From: an uncultured Lachnospiraceae bacterium
GTDB taxonomy: Bacteria; Bacillota; Clostridia; Lachnospirales; Lachnospiraceae
NCBI GenBank assembly: GCA_910586355.1
Contig: CAJUHJ010000011.1
Span: 1 to 64,000 of the forward strand
Direction: 5' to 3'
DNA length: 64,000 nucleotides
In this document: positions 1 through 10,121 of the stretch, in pieces
Layout: every line of letters starts with the position of its first letter
Numbering within the stretch: position 1 is the stretch's first letter
Notes under the pieces: model-generated
What the model was told of the DNA's origin: nothing
Databases searched by the model: none
What the model saw: the letters and a program-made list of their open reading frames with translations, nothing else
Translations under genes and position numbers: made by a program

Positions 1-48
1 AAACTCCTGTTCTTTTTTGTGTTTCCAAAACTCGGAATTTCCTATAAA

Positions 49-92
49 GAAAAAAGAGAGTACGCGCCTTTTGCGCGATACTCTCTTTTTAA
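49..92 (-). terminator. Intrinsic terminator of the giant surface glycosidase gene
   Basis: Hairpin just beyond the stop codon of the 3288-residue gene. The arms are about 51-67 and 73-90, with a CGCGC/GCGCG core, one bulged A and a 5-nt loop. On the minus strand it is followed by a T-rich run. The A/T runs are symmetric, so it may work in both directions. Positions 1-48 hold nothing I can name. Confidence 0.8.
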
Positions 93-98
93 AATTAC

Positions 99-3000
99 TT
101 ACTTAATTTTCGGTTTTTTCATTCCGGCTTTTTTGAATTTGTTTAATAATTTCTTCTTTTGCTTTTTCGAAAATCCTTTTGCCTGAATTTGGATACCGGA
201 TTTTGTCTTTTTAAACGCTCCTGATTGAATCGTTTTTAATGCCTTTCCTTTTATTATGACTTTCTTTAATTTTTTGCAGTTTAAAAAGGCATTTTTAGCG
301 ATTTTCTTGACATTTTTACTAATTGTCAATGTAGTTAATTTTTTACAGTTTTTAAATGCTCCCTTTCCAATGCCTACGACGGTACATTCTACGCCTTTTA
401 CTTTTACTTTTTCCGGTATCTTAACTTTTTTCGCTTTCTTACTGTCCGCTTTTTTGATAATCACTGTCCGTTTTGCCGCGTCTTCCACTTCATATTCCAC
501 ATATCCGATTTTTTCCGTGGCGCCTTTCGTAATAGCAGGCTGCGCAGTCAGTTTTTCCCATTTTGCATATAACGTGCAGTTTTTATAAATCTTTTCTTTG
601 TTAAATGAGAACAGCGTTTTTCCCTGCGCATCTTTGTACCAGTCAATAAATTTATATCCTGCCCTTGTCGGGTTTGCCGGACGTTTTACATAAGATCCAT
701 ATGCAACCTTCTGGGAAGTCACTTTTGAACCGTAGTTAAGATGAAATTGCACTGTAAATTCTATTGCTTTCCACTTTGCATACAGCGTAATGTTGCCTGT
801 CACAGGACTGCCAAACTTATATGCTTTTGTTCCGGCTCTGTCTGTATACCAGCCAATAAATGTATAGCCCGTTCTTGTTGGATTCGGTTTATGCTGTTTG
901 AATCCTTCTGCGCTTACTGTCTGAGACCCCGGACCTCCCACGCCTTTGTTCGCGTCATAGGTTACTTTATAATTGACGCTGCCAGGTGTACCTTTCGTAT
1001 CAACCTTGACGGCAGCTTTCGCTTCTACTCCGGAACCGTCTGCCGCTTCTGCTATGACTGTTGTCTCTCCGTCTGCTACTGACGTTACGGTTCCTTCCTT
1101 TGATACTTTTGCGATAGTTTCATCTTCTGATTTCCATACAACATTTGGATTCGACGCATTTGACGGTTCTACTTTTGCCGTTATCGTCTTTTCATCGCCA
1201 ATAGTGTCAAATGTTAGAGAATCCGGTTCTAAAATAATACGTTCTACATTTACTGCCGGAGCTTCATCCGGGTCATTGACTGTCACTTTCGCGGTTTCTT
1301 CCACGCCGGAACCATCTGCGGCGGTGGCTGTAATTGTTGCCGTTCCGTTTGCTTTCGCCGTCACTTCGCCTGTCTGTGACACTGTCGCAACAGATTTGTT
1401 GTCTGAACTCCATGTGAGATTTTTGTTTGCCGCATTTTCTGGCATAACTTCCGCTGTTATCGTCTCTTTTTTGCCGATTTTATTAATTGTCAGCTTTTTC
1501 GGATTTAATGTAATACTCGTCACTTGTACTGCCGGAGCTTCATCTGGGTCATTGACAGTTACTACCGCGGTTTCTTCCACATCGGAACCATCAGCGGCCG
1601 TCGCTTTGATTGTCGCCGTTCCGTTTGCTTTTGCCGTCACTTCACCTGTCTGTGACACTGTCGCAACAGTCTCATTACTCGAACTCCATGTGAGATTTTT
1701 GTTCGCCGCATTTTCTGGCATAACTTCCGCTGTTATCGTCTCTTTTTTGCCGATTTTATTGATTGTCAGCTTTTTCGGATTTAATGTAATACTCGTCACT
1801 TGCACTGCCGGCTCTGCATCTGGATCGTCTACTTCCACTTCCGCGGTTTCTTCCACGCCGGAACCATCGGCGGCGGTCGCTTTGATTGTCGCTGTTCCGT
1901 TTGCTTTCGCCGTCACTTCGCCGGTCTGTGACACTATCGCAACAGTCTCATTGTCCGAACTCCATGTAAGTCTTTTGTTTGCCGCATTTGCCGGAAGGAC
2001 GGTCGGTGTGATTGTTTGTTTCGTATTTAATTTATTGAATGTAAGGGCAGCCGGATCTAACGTAATGCTTTCCACTTTGACCGGATTTTCTATATTCGAA
2101 TCATCTACCGTTACGTTTACTGTTTTTGAAACGCCGGAACCATCTGCGGCTAAAGCAGTAATAGCAGCTGTTCCATTGCTGATTGCCATAACTGCGCCTT
2201 TATTAGATACCGCTGCAATCTCCGGATGATCGGATTTCCACAATACCGCCAGATCGGACGCCGCAGACGGCGTGACTGCCGCTTTTAATTTCTTTACGGA
2301 GCCTATTTTATCTATGGAAAGTTCTGCAGGCGTAACCGTAATGTTTGTGACCGGAGTATGATCTGACTCCAGACCTTCCATTACCAAAAGGCCTTTCATT
2401 TTCTTTAACTGATACAAAGCTTCAAAACATTCTGCCTGTGTGTTTGCGGTTAAAGCGGCTTTTGCCTGGTCAAGAGCCTCTTTCATTCTGTTGTATGAAA
2501 CTTCCATATATTTGGATTTTTCCGACTCTGCCGGAGCGCTGTTGATTTCCGCCCGAAGCTCCTCTACAATTTTCGGGACTGCCTGTTCGTCAAAGACGGA
2601 AAGTTTAAATTTCGCTTGTTTTATCCAGCACATATCATTGTATACGTTATAATTCGGAAGGCTCTCCGAATATTCTTTATCCCAATGCCCATAGGAATCC
2701 ATGATAAACGTGCCGTCCGGCTGTACGACAATGCCTGTATATCCGGTATCGCCTGATTTTGCGTTTGCCGCCCAGTCTTCACAGAGTAAAATCCGGTACA
2801 TGCCGTCTTCTAAATTCATAAGCTGGTCATACGTTCCTACCCATGCGAGCCAGTCGCCTGCAAGCCAGTCGCTGCCGCCGTCAAACTGGTTGTTGTTGTT
2901 TTGGTCATATTTGATTTCCCGGAAAGTTACAATCATTCTTTGTCCAGTCGGATCGGTCGGGTCATACATTGCCTTATGGCGCTCTCCCGCTAAAGATCCC

Positions 3001-6000
3001 GGCAGATCTATCGGCTGGCTCCATGTCTCGCCTTCGTCGTCAGAATAAAACATCGTCGCCGGATGATTATGGCTCTGGCTTCTTGCTAAAGCGACAATCC
3101 TCTTTTCGTCCGGTGAACGGAACATGCCTACTTCACATATCTGATGGCTCTGCTCAATCGACCTGTATTCGCTCAAATATGGTACAGGATCCGTCCACTG
3201 CTGATTCCCCTCCTCATCAAATGTCAGGTAGGTTTTATAATTGATAAAGGAACCGCCGTTATGGTATACTCCCATCCACTTATCTATATAATTTCCATTG
3301 TCATCTTTTAACTGCACAAGGCTCGCCATTGCCACAACTGTGTTATTTGCGTCTGTAAATTCCCCTTCGTAAATCGTTTCAAACTCCGACCATGTCTCTC
3401 CTCCGTCGTTGGAAATTGATGTGTCCCATCCTCCGGTCGGCGCGCCGAAACTTTGCGGCCGTCCTGATATGACAATCAGTTTTGTCGTGCCGTCCGTCAT
3501 GTTCAGTTTGTAAATCGTCGGCGTTTCAAAGGAATCCAGCCAGCTTTGGGGAACTTCCCTTTCCACCCATGTCTCCCCTGCGTCATAACTGAGTTTTAAG
3601 ACAATCGATCCTCTGCCATGGCCGACTGGGAATACGGTAACTAAGGTCTGGTTATCATCTAACATAACCATATCCGGCTGTCCAAGATAATGGCGTTCAT
3701 GCGAGCCGTCCGGCGCCTTTTCCACATCGCTTAAATATTCCTCCGGCAGTTTATAGTCGGTCAGCGTATTTTTAATCGTCAGTGTTTTTGCCGTTACGCG
3801 GATTGTCATTGTTGCCGTATATCCCGCCGCTTTTAATGTAATTTCTGTATTTCCAAGTCCCCTTGCCGTTACGTTTCCGGCTGCGTCCACAGTTGCAATG
3901 GAAGGATTTTGGGATTGGTATGTAATTGTTTTGTCTGCCTGATCTGTAACTAATTTCACCGGAATGTTATATCTGCCTCCGATTTTCATTTCTTTTTCGT
4001 CCGTCAAAAGATGAAGCCCCGGCTCCGTCACCGATGTATACTGAATATATTCGTCCGTAATTCTGTTTAATCCCGTCTTAAACGCAGCCATTTCCTGAAC
4101 AAGCGCCGTTTTTTCTGCGGCTGTCAGATAACTTCTGCTCGTGCCTGCCGTCGTTGTAATGCCGTTATATAAATCCTGAATTTCATTTGCAAGCGAAGGC
4201 ATTTCCTGTTCTAAGTACATCAGCTTATTGACGTCCCGAATTCCTTCTGCCATACGCTCTAAACGCACAGAGCTTTTGCTCACCGGATTTGCGGCGTCCT
4301 TTTCGTCTGGATAAATCAAAAAGCAGTCGCCCGGCTCAAATGCGTTGTGGGTTGTGTCGTTTAATGGATCTTCCACCCATGCGTCGTATGCCCAGCGTAA
4401 GAATCCTGCCGTGCCCATTTTTGCCGCGTTCACCATTCCCCAATAACTTTCCACAGGGGCGCTCAAAGAGAAGTTGCCCGGTTTATGTTCCGTACAGGAA
4501 TATAAGGTCGTGCGCAGCCCCGCCGCTTTTCTGTCTTCTAAGAGTGTTGCAAAATCATCCGCATGGGCCGCCGCCGCGTTGTCTCCCACATTCAAATCAT
4601 CTACGCGGAGGGCAAGGTCTTTTTGATTGACAAATCCGTCCATGGCGCCCGCTGTCTTTAATGGCTCGCCGTCGCTGTTATGAATGGAGTCAACTAAGTC
4701 AAATGCCGCCGCGGAAAATCCTCTTTCATCAATTCCGATATAAGATTTGTCAAACCAACCTTTTTCTTCCAGATGGGCAATTAAATCCTCCAAAAAGTCT
4801 CCCCATACTTTATTATACCGCTCGCTTCCAGCCGTAAAGCGTTCGTATTTCAGCTCATTGCCTTCCCAGTAAGTAAAGGAGTTATGCCATGGGGCTATGC
4901 TGTAAAGCACAATTTTATCGCCGATTCCCATGTCTTCACAAAAACGCACCCACGCGTCAAAATCTGTGTAATCATAGGTAAAACTGTCGCCGTTTTTCGT
5001 CCATTTTACCATGGAAGGATAATGCACGTCGTTCTTGCTGTATGTCTGGCCGTTCCATGCTTCTTCTACAATCGAAGTCGTAATGGCATGGCCGCCGATT
5101 GATTTGTAGAGTTCCATAGAGGATTCCATAATTTTCAAATGTTCCTCTGAAAACGGCTCTACCTCATAATATTCTGCGCTGCTGTATGGATACTGCCATA
5201 ATTCAATGTCAAAAGTATCTTTAAACTGGCTTACGTCCGGCAAAGTGACGTCTTTTACCTTTACCGTATAGGTAAATGTCAGCGGAGTTTCAATGCCGTC
5301 CGCCGTCACCGTCAATGTTCCAGTATACGTTCCGGCTTTTGCGTCTTTTGGAATGTTAATTTCCACCCAGACCGGAAGAAGGGAATCATATTCCATACTC
5401 ACCGCTCCGCCCTGCCAGCGTAAAATATCGGAAGATTCACTCCGGTTTGCCGTTGTCGCCTCCGGAACGGGGCGGTTTTTGTCGCCATATCCCAAATAGC
5501 TGCCGTTGTATGCTTTTACCGGACTGATAAACGTCGTTTTTATCTGCTCTGCGGCGATAGTGTCGCTGCCGCTTCTGAAATCGCCTGCCGTAACGGTCAC
5601 GCCGTCTAACGAACAGCTTTTGGAATATAAAATAATTTCGCTTGTCGCTTTATCGTTTTTCCATGCCGAAAGCTCTGCCGTCGTTTTAGTTGACGCGGCT
5701 ACTTCCGCATAACGGTCCTGCGTATACTGCGTATCGGTATCGCCGATCATTCCTCCCAAATCCGGCGCGCCGCCAATATAAGGCTGGTGCGTCACTTCTG
5801 CATAAGACACCTGATTGACGATTTTTGAACCGCTTTTCTCAGTTAAGGTCACTGCTTTTAAAACATGCGCTCCTTCTTCTAATCCTTGTACTTCATATAC
5901 AGAAGCCGGATTTTGCTTTGATGCATTGTATAAATCCACAGTCTGCTCATGCGCGCCGTCCACGGTAAATTTTATTTTGCCATGCGCCGGCTGTTTGACT

Positions 6001-9000
6001 GCAAACACCGCTATCCCGCTGCCTTCAAAATGGATTTCATAGAAACATTCTTCCGCCCTGTTATCTGTCGCGCCGAGATCAATATAAGCCTCTGCTTCAA
6101 ATACGCTCCAGCTTTTTCCGCTATATGCCGAATAACTAAAATAATTTTTCTTGTTACTGTCTCTCACGTTTGGTTTTAATCCGGTTACAATGTTTTCTGC
6201 CGGCATGCGTTCTAGTCCTGCAATGGCTGCTTCAATCTGAGCAACTGCCGCAAATTTATCTGCCACAGCTGCGTTTTCTCCCAAAGCTTCTGCGTCCTGC
6301 CATGCTTTTTTCAATGCGGCATAGGTTTCCGCCGTATAATTTTTCTCCTGATACCGTTTTGCCGCCGCAATTTTCTTTGCAAGCAAATCTGTAATATACT
6401 GTTCTTTATCGACTGTTTCTATTTCTTTCTTTGCGCAGCGGCCGCAAGTACGCTCTTTTTCGCCGTCTGCATCTGCGGTCGGCTCTGTTGTCATCGTCCA
6501 TGCGCCGTATGTATGGCCTAAAGGTTCCCCCTGCGTCGTTCCCCGTTCGATTAGCTGGTTGCAGTTTGTACAATAAGTGTCTCCGCTATAAGCCGCATTT
6601 TCACACCCCGCTTCTACGGCGTTTTTGATTTCATGCGCAAATCCCTCGTGCGTACATTCCTGAATGCTTACTTCATAGGCGTCCCCGTCTACTGTAATGT
6701 TCGTTTTTTGCCCATTCGTCCCTACGGCTGTCACTAGAACGCCTGGTATCGTTACCGTCCGGCAGAGTTTTGACTGATTTGTAATTCCACTTCTCGGATA
6801 TAAAACAATAATTACATCGCCAAATTCGTCGTCATGATAATACTCTGTAATCAGGTAAGATTGGCCTGATTTAATCTCTCTGGCACGCTGATACCCAGGA
6901 ATCGGGTCTAAATTGGAAATACTGTCTTTCTTTTCCAGAAATTCAAATGCAAAATCTCCTTTATTTATAAAATTGTCAGTTTTTTCACTTACAGCGTCAA
7001 ACGCCATTTTGTCCCTAAAAAAATATACATATCTGTCATTGTAGTTGTCATTGCTGACGCGGCGGATTTCAAATGAATAGGTTCCATCTGTATTTTCCAC
7101 CCGGCTTAATGAGTGGGTAGCTGCAGTTTCGCCAAAATAACTGTCTGCTCCCGTATTCGTCAAATATTGGTTTTCCGACTGATTGTATATCGTATAATTG
7201 CCGTCTGAACTCTCCACTTTAAATTCCGCAACCGACATGTCGATGTCCCAGTTCGGGACAGTGGAATAGCCGGCCAAAGAATTGTTTGCCTCCCGTTCAC
7301 AGTTAAACAGCGCTTTCTGCTGCCGTTCTCCCGCTTCTACGGTGATAATGCCAGAATCGTCGCTGGAAGAATTGTCGATATCCGCATTGTCAAAGAAACG
7401 CGTCCCGCCTTTCGCAAGTTCAAACTTACTGTCTGGTTTTTGGCGGCAGGTAAAATGATAGGTAATGTCATTTGCAACGATTGTCGCTTTCCCGACTGCA
7501 TTGGCGGTAACCGTAAGCGTTTTCACCGCCTGTTTGCGGACAGTCCTTTTGCCGCTCACCAGACGCACAGGAGCATGGCTTCCGACTTTTGGATACAGCA
7601 AAATAACCCCACCGTCTGAAAATCCTTCTGCCGCCTCATATTTGCGGCATGCAATTAAATATTTTCTGCCAGGAGTAATCTGGTTTACCGCCCGATAGCC
7701 TTCGATCCATTCGTCTTCACCGGCCTTTGTTTCCCCGCCTGTTTCTTCCTGAGGAATCTTCTCTAAAAATGTAAATTCCGGCGTATACCGGGCGGTTTCC
7801 GCATAATCCGTCCAATTACTATTCCCATCTACTTTAAATGTATCTTTGTCAAATACAAGCTGTCTTTTATCTGTTTCAGAAAGACTACTTGGCAGCCGAC
7901 AGATATTTAACGTAGAAGCATCAACGTTTTCTTCCTTATGATGGTGTATTTCCATATAATTTTGGAAATTTGACGTAAACAGTCCGTCATTCGCATTCGT
8001 ATGCGTCAAATATACGTTGTACGCTTCATTATAAACGGAATATGCCGTCCTTTGGTTCTGCGGCTGCATAATGGTAAATTCTGCTTTTGTAATATCTGCG
8101 TCCATATCTGCATCCGTATTAAAATAAGTTGCATACTGCTGGGAAGTCCCGCTGGTTTTGCGCGTATGCAGGCTTGGAATTTCCACTTCTTCCGGCTCGC
8201 CGGCGTCAAATGTATGGGTTATGATTGTTTCATCGCTTGGCGCCTGTGTCACGCCGTTTAGATGTTCTTCTCCTATGACTGTGTATTCCCTTGTATAAGT
8301 TTCACCCACATTTAACTGTACATTGATTTCGACGTTTGGAATATATCCTTCTTTTACAATTTCTGTGATGTTATAGCTGTCATAACGTATCCCTCCGTTG
8401 GTGTTTTCCCATAACAGCCCCGCCTGATTGCCGTTATTTAATAAATTTAAACAGGAATTGCCAAAAAAGGACGAACTTCTTGGCACGTCATACTCTTCTG
8501 AGCGCGACATGCTTTTTTTCTCGTCGTCTGTTCCAAGAAACGTATAGATTTTTCCATCGACGCGTCCCATCGCGCCCGGAGCTGCAGCTAAAATGGCGTT
8601 TCTTCCATTAATTGTCTTGTTGTATGTAACAGCCGTCACATTTGCTGTGTTATGCCCGTTTGCCCCGGTGGAAACTGGTTCCGAAAATTCAAAAATATCC
8701 TGCGCGTTGCGGACTGCGTCTGCATAGCACACAAGCCCCGTATTGTTCCGAAAGAGCATACGCAGATAGCCGTTGCTGATTTCCACAATTTCGCCTTCTG
8801 AAGACGACGTGATTTCTCCTGTTGCCTGCACATTTCCTGAACGTTTCCAGTTTCCTTCCGTATCCAGCCAGATAATGCCTGCCGCGTCTTCTTGGGCGCT
8901 GTTTCTGCTGTATACCGGAACTACCATTCTTCCGGCAGAAGTCAAAAGTCCTTTTCCTGATGCAATGAGAAGCGCCTGTTCATTGTCCTCTTTTACATAA

Positions 9001-9965
9001 GGGTTTAAAAGTTCCGGTTCGCTCCAGTTTTTTCCATCTTCTGACGTGACGTACATAATATAACTGGTATTATACACATGAAGCTCTGATCCGGCATAAA
9101 ATACATTTTGCTGTACTTGCGCAGAGCCTGCCGTAATTCCGTCTGCCGTCGCCTGACGCTGTGTCAGAGCCGTATAGGCGTTATTTTCTTTTTTGTACAG
9201 ATTATACCATTTATCCACATAATAAACAGTTTCCGTATTATCTGCCCGATTTAAAACAGGGGCGTACTCATCTGTTCCCCAATCGCCCACATAATAAGTA
9301 TAATACTGACCCTCGTTCGCGCCATCCGCCGGATTCCTGTCCGTGTGTGAATATGTATCGGTCAATGCAAGGCGTTTTTTGGCGTTTTCACCCTCGCCGA
9401 CTGTAATGTAGCCCGTTCCTGCCTTTGGCATTTTAAATCCGTCCGCCTCAGACGCCATTGCCGAAATTCCGGTCGGGTTGACATTTGCCAGACAATAAAT
9501 CTGCCCGTCTTCTGCTTCCACTAAAACCGGATTGTTGATTGTCGTGGCATATTCCCGCGCGTTTAGGCTGCTGTCCATAAACCGCATTGGATAACTGTAT
9601 GTCCAGTTTGCCCCTCCGTCTTCCGATACCGACGCTACAATGTCCACTCCGCCTGCTTTCCTCGTTGTATCGTATTTTGCGTCTGCCGCCGCTACAAGGG
9701 TGCCGGCATTCTGCCCGTGTTCCTTTACCAGAAACGCCGGAGCGCTAAAGTAGTCCCGCTCCCCCGTTACGCCTGAAACAAACGGCTGTTTTTGTGTTAC
9801 GGTCTCTGCCGTCCCGCTTATGCTGCCGGCTTTTAGAAGCGGCGTTTCCTCAGCTTTTGCCAATAAATCTGCTGACGGCAGCATCGTAACTGCCATTGCA
9901 AATGACAATGCCACACAGAAACTGCGTTTTACGGCCTGTTTTTTTGTGTCCCATTTCATTTTCAT
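99..9965 (-). CDS. Giant secreted multidomain glycosidase (two sialidase-like propellers, GH123/DUF4091-like domain, Big_2 array)
   Basis: A 3288-residue secreted protein, probably acting on host or dietary glycans. Approximate domains: signal peptide 1-38 (cleavage after AKA); sialidase-like propeller 60-535 with Asp boxes near 114 and 308; two related modules 600-800 and 860-1070; Cys-pair segment 1100-1180; FIVAR helix 1190-1250; carbohydrate-binding-like segment 1262-1400; DUF4091/GH123-like domain 1405-1930 with adjacent Asp1746-Glu1747, as expected for substrate-assisted beta-N-acetylgalactosaminidases; a Big_2 domain near 1983-2062; second propeller 2065-2460 with three Asp boxes; second FIVAR; five Big_2 domains 2536-2994; two InlB-type repeats; and a Lys-rich BspA-like leucine-rich end. 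No LPXTG signal is visible. The ATG follows AAGGAG at 9969-9974. Both propellers lack a canonical FRIP arginine, so sialidase activity is uncertain. The GH123 assignment is by motif and domain order only. Confidence 0.88.
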   Translation of the reverse strand: MKMKWDTKKQAVKRSFCVALSFAMAVTMLPSADLLAKAEETPLLKAGSISGTAETVTQKQPFVSGVTGERDYFSAPAFLVKEHGQNAGTLVAAADAKYDTTRKAGGVDIVASVSEDGGANWTYSYPMRFMDSSLNAREYATTINNPVLVEAEDGQIYCLANVNPTGISAMASEADGFKMPKAGTGYITVGEGENAKKRLALTDTYSHTDRNPADGANEGQYYTYYVGDWGTDEYAPVLNRADNTETVYYVDKWYNLYKKENNAYTALTQRQATADGITAGSAQVQQNVFYAGSELHVYNTSYIMYVTSEDGKNWSEPELLNPYVKEDNEQALLIASGKGLLTSAGRMVVPVYSRNSAQEDAAGIIWLDTEGNWKRSGNVQATGEITSSSEGEIVEISNGYLRMLFRNNTGLVCYADAVRNAQDIFEFSEPVSTGANGHNTANVTAVTYNKTINGRNAILAAAPGAMGRVDGKIYTFLGTDDEKKSMSRSEEYDVPRSSSFFGNSCLNLLNNGNQAGLLWENTNGGIRYDSYNITEIVKEGYIPNVEINVQLNVGETYTREYTVIGEEHLNGVTQAPSDETIITHTFDAGEPEEVEIPSLHTRKTSGTSQQYATYFNTDADMDADITKAEFTIMQPQNQRTAYSVYNEAYNVYLTHTNANDGLFTSNFQNYMEIHHHKEENVDASTLNICRLPSSLSETDKRQLVFDKDTFKVDGNSNWTDYAETARYTPEFTFLEKIPQEETGGETKAGEDEWIEGYRAVNQITPGRKYLIACRKYEAAEGFSDGGVILLYPKVGSHAPVRLVSGKRTVRKQAVKTLTVTANAVGKATIVANDITYHFTCRQKPDSKFELAKGGTRFFDNADIDNSSSDDSGIITVEAGERQQKALFNCEREANNSLAGYSTVPNWDIDMSVAEFKVESSDGNYTIYNQSENQYLTNTGADSYFGETAATHSLSRVENTDGTYSFEIRRVSNDNYNDRYVYFFRDKMAFDAVSEKTDNFINKGDFAFEFLEKKDSISNLDPIPGYQRAREIKSGQSYLITEYYHDDEFGDVIIVLYPRSGITNQSKLCRTVTIPGVLVTAVGTNGQKTNITVDGDAYEVSIQECTHEGFAHEIKNAVEAGCENAAYSGDTYCTNCNQLIERGTTQGEPLGHTYGAWTMTTEPTADADGEKERTCGRCAKKEIETVDKEQYITDLLAKKIAAAKRYQEKNYTAETYAALKKAWQDAEALGENAAVADKFAAVAQIEAAIAGLERMPAENIVTGLKPNVRDSNKKNYFSYSAYSGKSWSVFEAEAYIDLGATDNRAEECFYEIHFEGSGIAVFAVKQPAHGKIKFTVDGAHEQTVDLYNASKQNPASVYEVQGLEEGAHVLKAVTLTEKSGSKIVNQVSYAEVTHQPYIGGAPDLGGMIGDTDTQYTQDRYAEVAASTKTTAELSAWKNDKATSEIILYSKSCSLDGVTVTAGDFRSGSDTIAAEQIKTTFISPVKAYNGSYLGYGDKNRPVPEATTANRSESSDILRWQGGAVSMEYDSLLPVWVEINIPKDAKAGTYTGTLTVTADGIETPLTFTYTVKVKDVTLPDVSQFKDTFDIELWQYPYSSAEYYEVEPFSEEHLKIMESSMELYKSIGGHAITTSIVEEAWNGQTYSKNDVHYPSMVKWTKNGDSFTYDYTDFDAWVRFCEDMGIGDKIVLYSIAPWHNSFTYWEGNELKYERFTAGSERYNKVWGDFLEDLIAHLEEKGWFDKSYIGIDERGFSAAAFDLVDSIHNSDGEPLKTAGAMDGFVNQKDLALRVDDLNVGDNAAAAHADDFATLLEDRKAAGLRTTLYSCTEHKPGNFSLSAPVESYWGMVNAAKMGTAGFLRWAYDAWVEDPLNDTTHNAFEPGDCFLIYPDEKDAANPVSKSSVRLERMAEGIRDVNKLMYLEQEMPSLANEIQDLYNGITTTAGTSRSYLTAAEKTALVQEMAAFKTGLNRITDEYIQYTSVTEPGLHLLTDEKEMKIGGRYNIPVKLVTDQADKTITYQSQNPSIATVDAAGNVTARGLGNTEITLKAAGYTATMTIRVTAKTLTIKNTLTDYKLPEEYLSDVEKAPDGSHERHYLGQPDMVMLDDNQTLVTVFPVGHGRGSIVLKLSYDAGETWVEREVPQSWLDSFETPTIYKLNMTDGTTKLIVISGRPQSFGAPTGGWDTSISNDGGETWSEFETIYEGEFTDANNTVVAMASLVQLKDDNGNYIDKWMGVYHNGGSFINYKTYLTFDEEGNQQWTDPVPYLSEYRSIEQSHQICEVGMFRSPDEKRIVALARSQSHNHPATMFYSDDEGETWSQPIDLPGSLAGERHKAMYDPTDPTGQRMIVTFREIKYDQNNNNQFDGGSDWLAGDWLAWVGTYDQLMNLEDGMYRILLCEDWAANAKSGDTGYTGIVVQPDGTFIMDSYGHWDKEYSESLPNYNVYNDMCWIKQAKFKLSVFDEQAVPKIVEELRAEINSAPAESEKSKYMEVSYNRMKEALDQAKAALTANTQAECFEALYQLKKMKGLLVMEGLESDHTPVTNITVTPAELSIDKIGSVKKLKAAVTPSAASDLAVLWKSDHPEIAAVSNKGAVMAISNGTAAITALAADGSGVSKTVNVTVDDSNIENPVKVESITLDPAALTFNKLNTKQTITPTVLPANAANKRLTWSSDNETVAIVSQTGEVTAKANGTATIKATAADGSGVEETAEVEVDDPDAEPAVQVTSITLNPKKLTINKIGKKETITAEVMPENAANKNLTWSSSNETVATVSQTGEVTAKANGTATIKATAADGSDVEETAVVTVNDPDEAPAVQVTSITLNPKKLTINKIGKKETITAEVMPENAANKNLTWSSDNKSVATVSQTGEVTAKANGTATITATAADGSGVEETAKVTVNDPDEAPAVNVERIILEPDSLTFDTIGDEKTITAKVEPSNASNPNVVWKSEDETIAKVSKEGTVTSVADGETTVIAEAADGSGVEAKAAVKVDTKGTPGSVNYKVTYDANKGVGGPGSQTVSAEGFKQHKPNPTRTGYTFIGWYTDRAGTKAYKFGSPVTGNITLYAKWKAIEFTVQFHLNYGSKVTSQKVAYGSYVKRPANPTRAGYKFIDWYKDAQGKTLFSFNKEKIYKNCTLYAKWEKLTAQPAITKGATEKIGYVEYEVEDAAKRTVIIKKADSKKAKKVKIPEKVKVKGVECTVVGIGKGAFKNCKKLTTLTISKNVKKIAKNAFLNCKKLKKVIIKGKALKTIQSGAFKKTKSGIQIQAKGFSKKQKKKLLNKFKKAGMKKPKIK
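1255..2082 (-). repeat. 276-bp tandem repeats encoding Big_2 domains
   Basis: Three consecutive 276-bp units begin at 1255, 1531 and 1807, each encoding one 92-residue bacterial Ig-like (Big_2) domain of the giant glycosidase. The first two are nearly identical at the DNA level and the third is more diverged. Two further, more divergent Big_2 domains flank the array. Confidence 0.9.
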
Positions 9966-10060
9966 ATTCTCCTTTCTTACTCGTTACGCTTTGAAATTTC
10001 ATTTCTCACTTTCTCCCTGAAAACTTTCCCACCACTTCCTTTTCACTATTTATCCCATAA

Positions 10061-10087
10061 ACAACAGTATGGCGCGCATACGGTTGT
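10061..10087. repeat. Imperfect inverted repeat in the 5' leader of the giant gene
   Basis: The arms ACAAC and GTTGT enclose one A/G mismatch and then GTATG-GCGCG-CATAC. The repeat lies downstream of the predicted start of the giant gene's transcript and about 100 bp before its start codon. It could be an operator or an mRNA hairpin. There is no U-run, so it is not an obvious terminator. Confidence 0.5.
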
Positions 10088-10121
10088 CTCTCAAACAAAC
10101 ACACGGCTTTTTTATATATTT

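Noticed and set aside
973..2229. 418-codon plus-strand open frame opposite the Big_2 array
   Set aside because: It is the antisense reading of the repetitive Ser/Thr/Ala-rich Big_2 codons. It has no ribosome binding site, and its translated repeats simply mirror the 276-bp units.
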